64,000 nucleotides of DNA from Bacteroidales bacterium (GCA_017961345.1 JAGCXP010000020.1:1-64000); one strand, 5' to 3'. Numbered from the stretch's first letter, positions 34,705-42,248 are shown. The notes: generated from the sequence alone by a model not told the origin. Translations and numbers: made by a program.

Positions 34705-35586
34705 CTATTTTATCACAATGTCGTAGCGGAAGAGAAATTCTTCACCGGGTGCGAGGGCGTGGATGCAGTCGCGTTGCGAGATGTCGCCCGTGAAGCCGGA
34801 GCGGTCGGCAATGCCGCACCAGGGTTCGAGGCAGACGAAGGGGCAGCCGGGTTTGAAGGGGGCCCAGAGCCCGAACGCTTCCGCCTGCGGACAGGCCACG
34901 CGAAGCACCTCCCGTTTGTTTTTGTCGAGTAGCGCGGCTGCGGATACAGCGCCGTCTTCGATGATAAAGGCGTCGTTCTTCCAGGTCGTGTCGGTAAGGA
35001 CGATGAGCCCGTCTTCATCGGTAGGAACAGGGGTAGGGGCGATGGAAACGCGCAGGCCGTCTTCGAGGGTGGAGCGCATCTTCGGGACGAAGGCGTTGCC
35101 CGCCTGGTCAAAGCAGCGGATGTAGCCGTGAATGGCATCGTTTTCCCGGAAGTCCGGCAGGAGGAAGGCGGGGTGCGCTCCGATTTGGAAATACATCGTT
35201 TCCGTGTCGTCATTGCGCACAGTCCACCGGCAGGAGACGGTATCGCCTTCAAGGACGTAGGCCGCCTCCAGCGTGAATCGGTAGGGGTAGTTGTCGCGGG
35301 GCTCGGTCTGGACGTAGCGCCAGAGACCGCTGCCGTCGGCGTTTCCCGCCACTCGCTCGAAATCCACATCCCGCGCAAAGCCGTGCTGACGCATCGAAAA
35401 TGCCTTGCCGCCGATGCGAAGGGTGTCTTCCGCCGGCCGTCCTACCGCCGGAAACAGAATGGGCGCCACCCGTCCCCAGAAGCGTTTGTCCGCGTTCCAC
35501 ATGTAGTCTTTTCCGGCTCGCCGGAGGCCGGTGAGTTCGGCGCCGCAGGGGGCGACCGTCAGAGAGATTTGAGAAGAGTCTGCCAT
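34705..35586 (-). CDS. Aldose 1-epimerase-like protein
   Basis: 293 residues of the galactose-mutarotase-like beta-sandwich fold. Conserved positions are visible: GAELTGLRRAGKDYMWNAD (about 14-32), FPAVGR (about 44), the histidine of MRQHGFARD (about 65-73), GAHPAFLLPDF (about 150-160) and the C-terminal CLEPWCGIADRSGF with the catalytic-type Glu. This subgroup (YihR/LacX-like) is annotated broadly as aldose epimerase; the exact sugar is unknown. The ATG at 35586 is chosen because the longer frame to 35772 runs back through the promoter and the opposite-strand DUF4251 gene. It is cytoplasmic and lies upstream of the AraC gene on the same strand, but each has its own promoter. Confidence 0.85.
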   Translation of the reverse strand: MADSSQISLTVAPCGAELTGLRRAGKDYMWNADKRFWGRVAPILFPAVGRPAEDTLRIGGKAFSMRQHGFARDVDFERVAGNADGSGLWRYVQTEPRDNYPYRFTLEAAYVLEGDTVSCRWTVRNDDTETMYFQIGAHPAFLLPDFRENDAIHGYIRCFDQAGNAFVPKMRSTLEDGLRVSIAPTPVPTDEDGLIVLTDTTWKNDAFIIEDGAVSAAALLDKNKREVLRVACPQAEAFGLWAPFKPGCPFVCLEPWCGIADRSGFTGDISQRDCIHALAPGEEFLFRYDIVIK

Positions 35587-35601
35587 TGAGTACTGTTTTT
35601 G

Positions 35602-35609
35602 CAAAGGTA
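35602..35609 (-). promoter_or_regulatory. Promoter of the epimerase-like gene
   Basis: Minus-strand TACCTTTG -7 element, 15 bases before the ATG at 35586. Confidence 0.7.
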
Positions 35610-35638
35610 AGATTTTATTGATATTTGTCCTATAAATT

Positions 35639-36154
35639 ATGGAAGCCATGAAAGGAAAAGCATTTATTCTGGCGGTATTGGCAGCGCTCACGCTGTCCGT
35701 CGGTTGCGGCGCCGCCCGGCAGACGTCCGAAGAAAAAAACGCGGAGCAGAAGCGCACCGAAGAGGCGGTCAACCGTTGTCTGGATGAAAGGAATTATCAG
35801 ATAGACATCGATTACATGATGCCCCAGCGCGGGCCCGGAAAGAGCCTGACCGATTCGGACGGCATCAAGGTGGAGGGTTCGGTGCTTTCCTCTTACCTTC
35901 CCTACTTCGGGGTGGCCCATTCCGTTCCTTATGGCGGCGGAAAGGGGCTCCATTTCAAAGAGACCATCGCAAAATATGAGGACGAAGGGTGGAAGAAAGA
36001 CGGACGCGACATCAGCATTTCCGTCTCCAACGACGAAGACAGTTACGTCTATCAGCTCACTGTCTATAAAAACGGAAATGTCTCCCTCACCGTCTCCTGT
36101 CAGAACAAGGACAGCATCTCGTATAGAGGTGAACTACGGTTGGGGGGAGAGTAG
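35639..36154 (+). CDS. DUF4251 lipoprotein
   Basis: 171 residues with a lipoprotein signal (Cys23 in SVGC; an alternative ATG at 35648 would still keep it). The DUF4251 domain (about 45-165) is recognised by YQIDIDYMMPQRGPGKSL, IKVEGSVLSSYLPYFGVAHSVPYGGGKGLHFKETI and the terminal VSCQNKDSISYRGELRL. The predicted fold is a lipocalin-like beta structure in the periplasm or outer membrane. The function is unknown. It lies divergent from the epimerase-like gene; no perfect -7 element was seen on this strand in the short gap. Confidence 0.83.
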   Translation: MEAMKGKAFILAVLAALTLSVGCGAARQTSEEKNAEQKRTEEAVNRCLDERNYQIDIDYMMPQRGPGKSLTDSDGIKVEGSVLSSYLPYFGVAHSVPYGGGKGLHFKETIAKYEDEGWKKDGRDISISVSNDEDSYVYQLTVYKNGNVSLTVSCQNKDSISYRGELRLGGE

Positions 36155-36178
36155 GTTACTTTTTATCATAATTATTGT

Positions 36179-36186
36179 TACCTTTG
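36179..36186 (+). promoter_or_regulatory. Promoter upstream of the small ORF and fimbrillin-like gene
   Basis: Perfect -7 element TACCTTTG preceded by an AT-rich -33 region; 41 bases lie between it and the small ORF ATG at 36228. Confidence 0.75.
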
Positions 36187-36227
36187 CGGCCGTTTTCGCA
36201 ATTTTGTTTGTGTTAAAACGGTAACAA

Positions 36228-36356
36228 ATGGAAGATTTACACATAATCACGTATGAACCGCCCATGGTGGGGGTCATTGAGGTTGAGTCGGAAGGAATTG
36301 TCTGTGCCAGCGGAGAGATTCCTGATTTGGTACACGGCTGGGATCTGTATTTTTAA
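36228..36356 (+). CDS. Small 42-residue ORF
   Basis: A 42-codon frame starts 41 bases after a perfect promoter and ends 19 bases before the fimbrillin-like gene. The start is MEDLHIITYEPPMVGVIEVE, the middle contains IVCASGE and the end is HGWDLYF. The pattern (Tyr/Pro-rich start, VIEVESEG, a single Cys followed by Ala-Ser, an acidic/aromatic end) resembles small unannotated ORFs I recall beside surface-protein genes in Bacteroidales; I cannot verify that here. It has no signal peptide. It may be a real small protein or a leader peptide for the next gene. Confidence 0.55.
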   Translation: MEDLHIITYEPPMVGVIEVESEGIVCASGEIPDLVHGWDLYF

Positions 36357-36375
36357 CCTGTTAATTGTCAGCAAG

Positions 36376-37422
36376 ATGAAACGCATCATAACGAGTATGG
36401 TTATGACGGCCTGTGCGGCTGTGCTGATGAGTAGCTGCCAGAAGACGCCGGCTGAAAAGAAGGAAGGCACTCCCATGACAATCCAGGCGTCCGTCGTTGC
36501 TTCGGCGAACACGAAGACACTCTATGATTACACGGACGACAAGGCGCTGGAAGGTTTTTGGGATTCGTATGAAGCCATTACGGTGGTCTCTTTCGGCGAG
36601 AACGGCATCACGGCTGTCGACGAGTTTGTTTCTACCGGTGAGGCGGGCCGCAAGAAAGCGGAGTTCTCCGGGACCTGGTGCGGAAACGAGGGGGACAAGA
36701 TTATCTGCCTTTATCCGTCAGTGGACACGTACGCAGGTAATTCGATCTTCGATGGCGTGAGGGAGGGATCACCAACCATTTATATGAGAAGCCTTTCGAC
36801 CGCTTCGGGCGCCCTGCAGCATGATGATACGGGATCTATCTCCGACGTCGACCTTATGCTCGGCGAGGTGAAGGTCTCCGGCGATGTCGCCCACGTGTAT
36901 CTGGAACACCAGTTAGCCGTGTTCCGTATCGAGGTGACCCTGAGGAATTTTCCGTACGAAGCTCCTCCCGGTTCGCCTTTCGACCAGGCCAGGATCAATT
37001 CAATCCGTATCAAGTGCATCGATCCCGATTCGGAAGAAGAGGAAGAGTGGGGGGTGAACGGAGATCCGGTCTTTGTCCGATTCTCTGGTATTGATGTGAC
37101 TACCGAAAGCTACACGGGAAAGCCCTTTACGATCGAGAGAGGACCGCTGGACTATTACCTGCTAGATTCCGGCAATAACAGCGACCTCACGCTGATGGAT
37201 GAGGATGTGGTCGAAAAGACTTTCTTCGTGCCTGTCCGATTCGACAAAGACCTCGAGGAGGGATATGAACTGTGCCTCCAGTTCGGCGGCAACTATTACG
37301 ACGACGAAGAGGAGCGCCGAAATTCGGTTACCGTCTTCCCCGGCTGCGACATGCGGAAGACAATCACGTCCAAGCTTCCGCTCGAAAATGGCAGGGTTTA
37401 CGGATTCGAGGTAACGATATAA
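36376..37422 (+). CDS. Fimbrillin-like lipoprotein
   Basis: 348 residues with lipobox MSSC (Cys21). The ATG at 36376 begins the lipoprotein signal; a longer frame from 36253 overlaps the small ORF in another frame and is unlikely. The mature part starts like fimbrillin/Mfa-type proteins (MTIQASVVASANTKTLYDY, then a W-D/S-Y-E-A-I-T-V segment replacing the usual W..GD.I.V) and is beta-rich throughout (LGEVKVSGDVAHVYLEHQLAVFRIEVTLRNF, about 155-190). It ends with a strand-like LENGRVYGFEVTI, the usual close of such domains. It may be a pilus subunit or a surface beta-sandwich protein; family assignment is moderate. No chaperone or usher-like genes are adjacent. Confidence 0.62.
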   Translation: MKRIITSMVMTACAAVLMSSCQKTPAEKKEGTPMTIQASVVASANTKTLYDYTDDKALEGFWDSYEAITVVSFGENGITAVDEFVSTGEAGRKKAEFSGTWCGNEGDKIICLYPSVDTYAGNSIFDGVREGSPTIYMRSLSTASGALQHDDTGSISDVDLMLGEVKVSGDVAHVYLEHQLAVFRIEVTLRNFPYEAPPGSPFDQARINSIRIKCIDPDSEEEEEWGVNGDPVFVRFSGIDVTTESYTGKPFTIERGPLDYYLLDSGNNSDLTLMDEDVVEKTFFVPVRFDKDLEEGYELCLQFGGNYYDDEEERRNSVTVFPGCDMRKTITSKLPLENGRVYGFEVTI

Positions 37423-37455
37423 GCGTGCGCAGGTCCCCGCCGGGGAAGTCAATAC

Positions 37456-37506
37456 TGTTTATTGCGTTAAACAAAAATCGGCAAAATTTGTTTATTGCAA
37501 TAAACA
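37456..37506. promoter_or_regulatory. Paired palindromic operator before the DUF4143 ATPase
   Basis: Two 18-base sites: TGTTTATTGCGTTAAACA (37456-37473, imperfect) and TGTTTATTGCAATAAACA (37489-37506, perfect palindrome). Their centres are 33 bases apart, about three helical turns. The second site covers the -33 position of the promoter whose -7 element is at 37511-37518, as expected for a repressor site. Confidence 0.7.
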
Positions 37507-37510
37507 TTTG

Positions 37511-37518
37511 TATCTTTG
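37511..37518 (+). promoter_or_regulatory. Promoter of the DUF4143 ATPase gene
   Basis: Perfect -7 element TATCTTTG, 16 bases before the ATG at 37535; its -33 TTTG (37487-37490) lies partly within the second palindrome. Confidence 0.75.
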
Positions 37519-37534
37519 CGAAAAACCAAGCCCT

Positions 37535-38746
37535 ATGGAGCCTTTATTTGAAAGACATATTGAGTATTTGACCGACGTTCCCACCGCTTTTGAGCGGGAA
37601 CTGATGCAGACGATAGACTGGGATTCGCGCCTGATTCTCATCCGTGGCCCCAAAGGGGTCGGGAAGTCCACGCTGATGCAGCAGTATCTGCTGAAGCATT
37701 ATGAAGTTACGGACAGGCACGCCTTGTATTGTTCGGCGGACTCGTCATATTTTTCCACGCATTCGCTCGTGGATACGGCAGCGGCATTTGTCCGCCAGGG
37801 CGGGAAGCATCTATTCATTGACGAAATCCACAAATATGACGGCTGGAGCCGGGAAATCAAGGAAATATATGACCTCTATAAGGGGCTAAAGGTGGTAATG
37901 AGCGGTTCATCGCTCATTCAACTGAACGATGGGCGAGCCGATTTGTCCAGACGGCAGGACGTGTACGACATGAGCGGGCTCTCCTTCCGGGAATATCTTT
38001 GGTTCCGGACCGGCAAGAAAATAGAACCCATCACGTTGGAACGGTTGTTAACAGACGTCGGTGCATTCTGCACAAAGGTCCGCTCGCAATATCGTCCGCT
38101 GGAATTCTTCGAAGATTACCTGCGGATGGGCTACTTCCCATTCTCCTTTGAAAAGAAGAACACCTACAAGACGCTGATTGAGAATGTCTGTTCCTATATC
38201 ATCGAGGCAGAATTGACAGCATACCGGGGCGTGAGTCAGGAAAACACCCGCAAGATCAAGGCGTTGCTGCAAGTGATTGCCGGGATGCTTCCTTATCAGG
38301 TTGACATCTCCAAGTTATCCAAGAGCGTAAGCATCGACCGCGTTACGCTTATCCGCTACTTGAAGTATCTGGATGAAGCCAAACTTACCCGGAACTTGTT
38401 CTCCGAGGTGGATACGGTAACGGATTTGCAGAAACCGGACAAGTTGTTGCTGGAGAACACCAATTTGATATATGCGTATAGTTCGTCTGCCCCGGAGATC
38501 GGCACCGTTAGAGAGACGTTCTTCTGTAATCAACTGGCTTCTGCAGGACATTTGGTTGAGTACGGCGGGGCCAAGACGGGCGACTTCCGGATTGACAAGA
38601 CTCGGGTCATCGAAGTTGGCGGGGCAGGGAAAGACTTCTCGCAGATTAGTGACGAGGACATCCCCAACGCTGCATTAGCCGTTGATAATATGGATATGGC
38701 CAGTGGAAAGAAAATCCCGCTTTGGGCCTTTGGGTTCCTATACTGA
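37535..38746 (+). CDS. AAA-type ATPase with DUF4143 domain
   Basis: 403 residues. The N-terminal AAA_14-like ATPase has Walker A RGPKGVGKST (about 39-48), Walker B KHLFIDEIHKY (about 90-100) and a sensor segment KVVMSGSSLIQLN (about 120-132). The DUF4143 region (about 200-370) includes KIKALLQVIAGMLPYQVDISKLSKSVSIDRVTLIRYLKYL, a winged-helix-like part, and ends in a nuclease-like core remnant (GDFRIDKTRVIEVGGAGKDFSQI). Such proteins are widespread, often horizontally exchanged, and their biological role is unsettled. Codon use here looks more AT-tolerant than in the neighbouring genes. The ATG at 37535 follows the promoter. It is monocistronic. Confidence 0.88.
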   Translation: MEPLFERHIEYLTDVPTAFERELMQTIDWDSRLILIRGPKGVGKSTLMQQYLLKHYEVTDRHALYCSADSSYFSTHSLVDTAAAFVRQGGKHLFIDEIHKYDGWSREIKEIYDLYKGLKVVMSGSSLIQLNDGRADLSRRQDVYDMSGLSFREYLWFRTGKKIEPITLERLLTDVGAFCTKVRSQYRPLEFFEDYLRMGYFPFSFEKKNTYKTLIENVCSYIIEAELTAYRGVSQENTRKIKALLQVIAGMLPYQVDISKLSKSVSIDRVTLIRYLKYLDEAKLTRNLFSEVDTVTDLQKPDKLLLENTNLIYAYSSSAPEIGTVRETFFCNQLASAGHLVEYGGAKTGDFRIDKTRVIEVGGAGKDFSQISDEDIPNAALAVDNMDMASGKKIPLWAFGFLY

Positions 38747-38839
38747 TTGCCTCCCTCGCCCCATCAAATCGGGATTTTCGTATTGTCCCCAAAGTGTATT
38801 GTTTTAAATTTGCTCCCTCACTCACCAGAGGGATTTGTC

Positions 38840-39017
38840 CGGCCTGCGGCCGTCCACATCCCTTGACTCCTCGCCGGAGGGGCCCTTGCGAATTGTGGAA
38901 TGGCATCCCGGCCACTCCGTGGCCTTTGGAGCTTTTTCGCTGTCTGTCCTTATGCAAGCAAGCTTGCAACGGCCATCCATCAAAAAAGCACCGCAGCTTG
39001 CGCTGCGATGCCATTCC
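38840..39017. other. Hairpin-rich structured non-coding stretch beside tRNA-Ser
   Basis: Five short stem-loops occur in 170 bases: 38840-38852, 38867-38879, 38910-38924, 38953-38968 and 38992-39007. In addition an 11-bp inverted repeat GGAATGGCATC/GATGCCATTCC (38897-38907 with 39007-39017) encloses three of them. No convincing protein is encoded in the gap 38747-39023; an open minus-strand frame exists only because it reads through the tRNA. It lies directly downstream of tRNA-Ser in that gene's direction. It could be a small structured RNA, a tRNA 3' trailer or a mobile repeat. Confidence 0.5.
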
Positions 39018-39023
39018 TTATCG

Positions 39024-39108
39024 CGGTGAGTGAGGGATTCGAACCCCCGGTACCTTGCGGCACACCTGTTTTCGAGGCAGGCTCCTTCAACCACTCGGAC
39101 AACTCACC
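39024..39108 (-). tRNA. tRNA-Ser (anticodon CGA)
   Basis: 85-base class II tRNA on the minus strand. The acceptor stem GGTGAGT pairs with ACTCACC and the discriminator is G, as usual for serine. The anticodon loop CTCGAAA gives CGA. The long variable arm has a TGCC/GGTA stem with a GCAA loop, and the T loop is GGTTCGAAT. The anticodon stem CCTGC/ACAGG has a C31-A39 mismatch at its loop end. CCA is not encoded. Confidence 0.95.
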
Positions 39109-39117
39109 TTTGCGGGG

Positions 39118-39125
39118 CAAAGATA
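39118..39125 (-). promoter_or_regulatory. tRNA-Ser promoter
   Basis: Minus-strand TATCTTTG -7 element nine bases upstream of the tRNA 5' end. Confidence 0.75.
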
Positions 39126-39157
39126 GGGATTTTTCGTGGAAGTCGATGAAAAAAGAG

Positions 39158-39165
39158 TATCTTTG
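39158..39165 (+). promoter_or_regulatory. Promoter of glpT
   Basis: Perfect -7 element TATCTTTG, 43 bases before the glpT ATG, divergent from the tRNA-Ser promoter. Confidence 0.75.
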
Positions 39166-39208
39166 CGTAGTAAAATGCGAAAAAATTCGCGTATAAGCAG
39201 TTGAAACT

Positions 39209-40585
39209 ATGCTTTCTTTCCTGAAGCAACCCCCTTATCTGCTCGAAGATACCTCCCCGGAGGCGGATGCGCGTTATCACCGCCTGCGCTGGCAGGTGTT
39301 TATCGGCGCGTTTATCGGTTATGCCGGATTCTACCTGGTGCGGAAGAACTTCTCGATGGCGATTCCCGCCCTGGCGCCGCTGGGTTTCGAGAAGACGGAA
39401 CTGGGCATTGTGCTGTCGATGAACGCGGTGGCGTACGCCCTGTCGAAATTCCTGATGGGGAGCGTGTCGGACCGTTCGAATGCGCGGGCGTTCCTGCCGC
39501 TGGGACTCATCCTGACGGCGATTTCGATGTGCTTTATGATTGTGCCGATTCAGTGGATCGGGGTGGAGAGAAAGGCGCTGGCGATTGTGGTGATGGCGGC
39601 GCTGAACTTCCTCGTGGGCTGGTTCAACGGGATGGGCTGGCCGCCCTGCGGACGGGTGATGACGCACTGGTTTTCCGTGAGCGAACGGGGGACGATGATG
39701 AGCATCTGGAACTGTGCGCACAACGTGGGCGGAGCGCTCGTGGGCCCGATGGCGACCTACGGGGCGGCGTGGTTCGGCAGCTGGTTTTATGGCAGCCAGA
39801 GCGAAATGTATTTTCTGATCGGTACCTTTGCGTTCCCGGCGGCGACAGCGATATTGATTGCGCTGCTCGCGTATATATTAATAAGGGATACGCCCCAGTC
39901 CTGCGGCCTCCCCTCGGTGGAGAAGTGGCGGAACGACTATCCCCGCAATTACTCCGAGAAGTCCGAGCAGACGCTTTCCGCGAAAGAAATCTTTTTCCAC
40001 CACGTGCTCAACAACAAACTGCTGTGGTTCGTGGCGCTGTCGAACGCCTTTGTCTATATGGTCCGCTACGGCTGCCTGGACTGGGCTCCGACGATTCTGA
40101 CCGAGAAAGGAATCGACCTCAAGAGCGCGGGCTGGGCCTATTTCGCCTATGAGTTCGCCGCCATTCCGGGGACGCTCCTTTGCGGCTGGCTGTCCGACAA
40201 ACTCTTCCACGGGCGCAGGGCCCTTCCGACCATTCTTTTCATGGTGCTGGTGGCCGTTTTCATCGTGCTTTACTGGGCGTTTATCGACAACCTGACCGTG
40301 GTCATCATCGCGCTGATCGGCATCGGCTTCTTTATCTACGGACCCGTGATGCTTATCGGCGTGCAGGCGCTCGACCTCGCCCCCAAGAACGCGGCGGGTA
40401 CGGCGGCCGGATTCACCGGCTTTTTCGGTTATTTCTTCGGCACGGCCATTCTGGCGAACGTGGTCATCGGCGCGGTGGCGCAGTCCTTCGGCTGGAACCA
40501 GACGTTCCTGCTACTGCTGGGGGCCTGCTTCCTGTCCATCGTCTTTATGTCGCTGACGCTTCGGGAGGAGTACCGAAAGTCATAA
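39209..40585 (+). CDS. glpT: Glycerol-3-phosphate:phosphate antiporter
   Basis: 458-residue, 12-helix transporter of the organophosphate:phosphate antiporter family (MFS). Substrate-binding arginines are conserved: Arg45 in FYLVRKNF and Arg286 in YMVRYGCLDWAP. GlpT-specific stretches are plain: KFLMGSVSDRSNARAFLPLG, WFNGMGWPPCGRVMTHW, WNCAHNVGG, DTPQSCGLP with NDYPRNYSEK, and GTAAGFTGFFGYFFG. It would import glycerol 3-phosphate in exchange for phosphate across the inner membrane. It is monocistronic with its own promoter; no glpQ or glpD is adjacent. A related phosphorylated substrate cannot be excluded. Confidence 0.92.
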   Translation: MLSFLKQPPYLLEDTSPEADARYHRLRWQVFIGAFIGYAGFYLVRKNFSMAIPALAPLGFEKTELGIVLSMNAVAYALSKFLMGSVSDRSNARAFLPLGLILTAISMCFMIVPIQWIGVERKALAIVVMAALNFLVGWFNGMGWPPCGRVMTHWFSVSERGTMMSIWNCAHNVGGALVGPMATYGAAWFGSWFYGSQSEMYFLIGTFAFPAATAILIALLAYILIRDTPQSCGLPSVEKWRNDYPRNYSEKSEQTLSAKEIFFHHVLNNKLLWFVALSNAFVYMVRYGCLDWAPTILTEKGIDLKSAGWAYFAYEFAAIPGTLLCGWLSDKLFHGRRALPTILFMVLVAVFIVLYWAFIDNLTVVIIALIGIGFFIYGPVMLIGVQALDLAPKNAAGTAAGFTGFFGYFFGTAILANVVIGAVAQSFGWNQTFLLLLGACFLSIVFMSLTLREEYRKS

Positions 40586-40611
40586 AATTTTGATTTTTAA
40601 GAAATTCGTCG

Positions 40612-40646
40612 TATATTTGCAGCCCACAAAATTGCCTTGTGGGCTG
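40612..40646 (+). promoter_or_regulatory. Ribosomal operon promoter and leader hairpin
   Basis: The -7 element TATATTTG (40612-40619) is followed immediately by a perfect 10-bp inverted repeat: CAGCCCACAA at 40620-40629 with its complement at 40637-40646, loop of seven. A 34-base AT-rich stretch leads to the rplC ATG. The hairpin would sit at or near the mRNA 5' end and might be an autoregulatory protein-binding site or simply a stabilising 5' stem; it may also end glpT transcription. Confidence 0.6.
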
Positions 40647-40680
40647 TAATTTATTTATTATCAATTAATTAACGAAACCA

Positions 40681-41304
40681 ATGCCTGGATTAATTGGAAA
40701 GAAAATCGGAATGACTTCCGTTTTCGGTGCCGATGGAAAAAATATTCCATGCACCGTGATTGAGGCTGGTCCGTGTGTTGTCACGCAAATTCGTACGGTT
40801 GAGAAAGATGGTTATGCCGCCGTGCAGCTTGCCTATGACGAAGCAAAAGAAAAGCACACCAGCGCGTCCCTGAAGGGACATTTTGAAAAGGCAGGAACCA
40901 CTCCCAAGCGCAAATTGGTCGAATTCAAGGCCGATTTCGAAGGGGAAATCAAACTGGGTGACACCCTGACGGTGGCCGACGTGTTCGCCGACACCAAGTT
41001 CGTGGATGTCATCGGTACTTCCAAAGGTAAAGGTTTTCAGGGCGTCGTGAAACGTCACGGCTTCGCCGGCGTCGGCGGTGCGACCCACGGTCAGCACAAC
41101 CGTCTCCGTCACCCGGGTTCCATGGGTGCATCCTCCTGGCCTTCCCGCGTGTTCCCCGGAATGCGCATGGCCGGTCAGATGGGCGGTGACCGCGTCAAGG
41201 TGTTCAACCTTGAAATCGTCAAGATCATCCCTGAGAACAACCTTGTTGTCGTGAAGGGGTCTGTACCCGGAGCCAAAGGCTCTTATGTAATGTTGGAGGA
41301 CTAA
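40681..41304 (+). CDS. rplC: 50S ribosomal protein L3
   Basis: 207 residues, full length. The start [15 protein letters not shown] and the peptidyl-transferase-proximal loop [22 protein letters not shown] are characteristic. It binds near the 3' end of 23S rRNA and is an early assembly protein. It is the first gene of its operon here: rpsJ (S10), normally immediately upstream, is absent and glpT precedes instead. A promoter and hairpin lie just upstream. Confidence 0.97.
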   Translation: MPGLIGKKIGMTSVFGADGKNIPCTVIEAGPCVVTQIRTVEKDGYAAVQLAYDEAKEKHTSASLKGHFEKAGTTPKRKLVEFKADFEGEIKLGDTLTVADVFADTKFVDVIGTSKGKGFQGVVKRHGFAGVGGATHGQHNRLRHPGSMGASSWPSRVFPGMRMAGQMGGDRVKVFNLEIVKIIPENNLVVVKGSVPGAKGSYVMLED

Positions 41305-41307
41305 GCT

Positions 41308-41934
41308 ATGGAATTGTCTGTTTATAAAATCGACGGATCCGAATCCGGAAAGAAAGTCGCGCTCGACGAGCGGATTTTCGGCATCGAGCCCAACGATCAC
41401 GCCATCTGGCTTGACGTCAAGCAGTTCCTCGCCAACCAGCGTCAGGGTAACTCCAAGACCAAGGACCGCAGCGAAGTCGCTTACAGCACCAAGAAAATGG
41501 GTCGCCAGAAGGGCGGCGGCGGTGCCCGTCACGGTTCCATCAAAGCCGGTACCTATGTCGGCGGCGGTAACATTCACGGTCCCAAGCCGCGTTTCTACAC
41601 CTCCAAGCTCAACAAGAAGGTCAAACAGCTCGCCCGTTTCTCCGCCCTTTCCTACAAGGCCCAGGAGAACGCGATTACCTTCGTCGAGAACTTTGCGATG
41701 GACGCCCCCAAGACCAAGGAATTCATCGGCATCCTCAACGCCCTCAAAGCCAACGGCCGCAAGGTGCTCTTCGTGTTGCCCGACAATTCCGACAACATCT
41801 TCCTTTCATCTCGTAACCTTCCGGAGGTCAATGTAATCACCGTGGACGAAATCAACACCTACGCCATCATGAACGCCAACTCGGTCGTGATGATGGACGG
41901 CGTCCAGGAGATTCTCGCTTCCCGTATCAAATAA
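41308..41934 (+). CDS. rplD: 50S ribosomal protein L4
   Basis: 208 residues, full length. The extended internal loop that lines the exit tunnel is seen as RSEVAYSTKKMGRQKGGGGARHGSIKAGTYVGGG (about 52-85). In other bacteria L4 also represses its own operon through the leader RNA; whether that holds in Bacteroidetes is not known to me. It lies 3 bases after rplC. Confidence 0.97.
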   Translation: MELSVYKIDGSESGKKVALDERIFGIEPNDHAIWLDVKQFLANQRQGNSKTKDRSEVAYSTKKMGRQKGGGGARHGSIKAGTYVGGGNIHGPKPRFYTSKLNKKVKQLARFSALSYKAQENAITFVENFAMDAPKTKEFIGILNALKANGRKVLFVLPDNSDNIFLSSRNLPEVNVITVDEINTYAIMNANSVVMMDGVQEILASRIK

Positions 41935-41942
41935 GCAAAGCG

Positions 41943-42233
41943 ATGGGAATCATTATTAAGCCAATCCTCACAGAAATGATGACGGTTCAGGGCGAAAAAT
42001 TGAACCGCTACGGCTTTATCGTGGACGCCGATGCCAACAAGCTTCAGATCAAATCCGAAGTCGAGGCCCGCTACAACGTCACGGTCAAAGACGTCAATAC
42101 GATCAACTACAACGGCAAGATCAAACGCCGCTACACCAAGGCGGGCGTTCTTTCCGGCCGTTGCAACAAGTACAAGAAAGCGTATGTCACCCTCTCCGGA
42201 GACGACAAGATCGATTTCTATGCAAACATCTAA
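41943..42233 (+). CDS. rplW: 50S ribosomal protein L23
   Basis: 96 residues. It starts with IIIKPILTEMMTVQGEKLNRYGFIVD and keeps the hairpin YNGKIKRRYTKAGVLSGRCNKYKKAYVTL. It sits at the tunnel exit, where trigger factor and SRP dock. Its order between rplD and rplB is canonical. Confidence 0.96.
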   Translation: MGIIIKPILTEMMTVQGEKLNRYGFIVDADANKLQIKSEVEARYNVTVKDVNTINYNGKIKRRYTKAGVLSGRCNKYKKAYVTLSGDDKIDFYANI

Positions 42234-42248
42234 ACAGGTAATAAGGCA

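Noticed and set aside
36253..36375. Longer N-terminus for the fimbrillin-like protein
   Set aside because: The extra 41 residues precede a perfect lipoprotein signal and overlap the small ORF in another frame; the ATG at 36376 is the better start.
37434..37446. TCCCC-GCC-GGGGA hairpin after the fimbrillin-like gene as a terminator
   Set aside because: The stem is only 5 bp and no T-run follows; it may be incidental.
38822..39094. 90-codon minus-strand frame near tRNA-Ser
   Set aside because: Its first part is translated tRNA and the remainder is the hairpin-rich stretch; no protein features.
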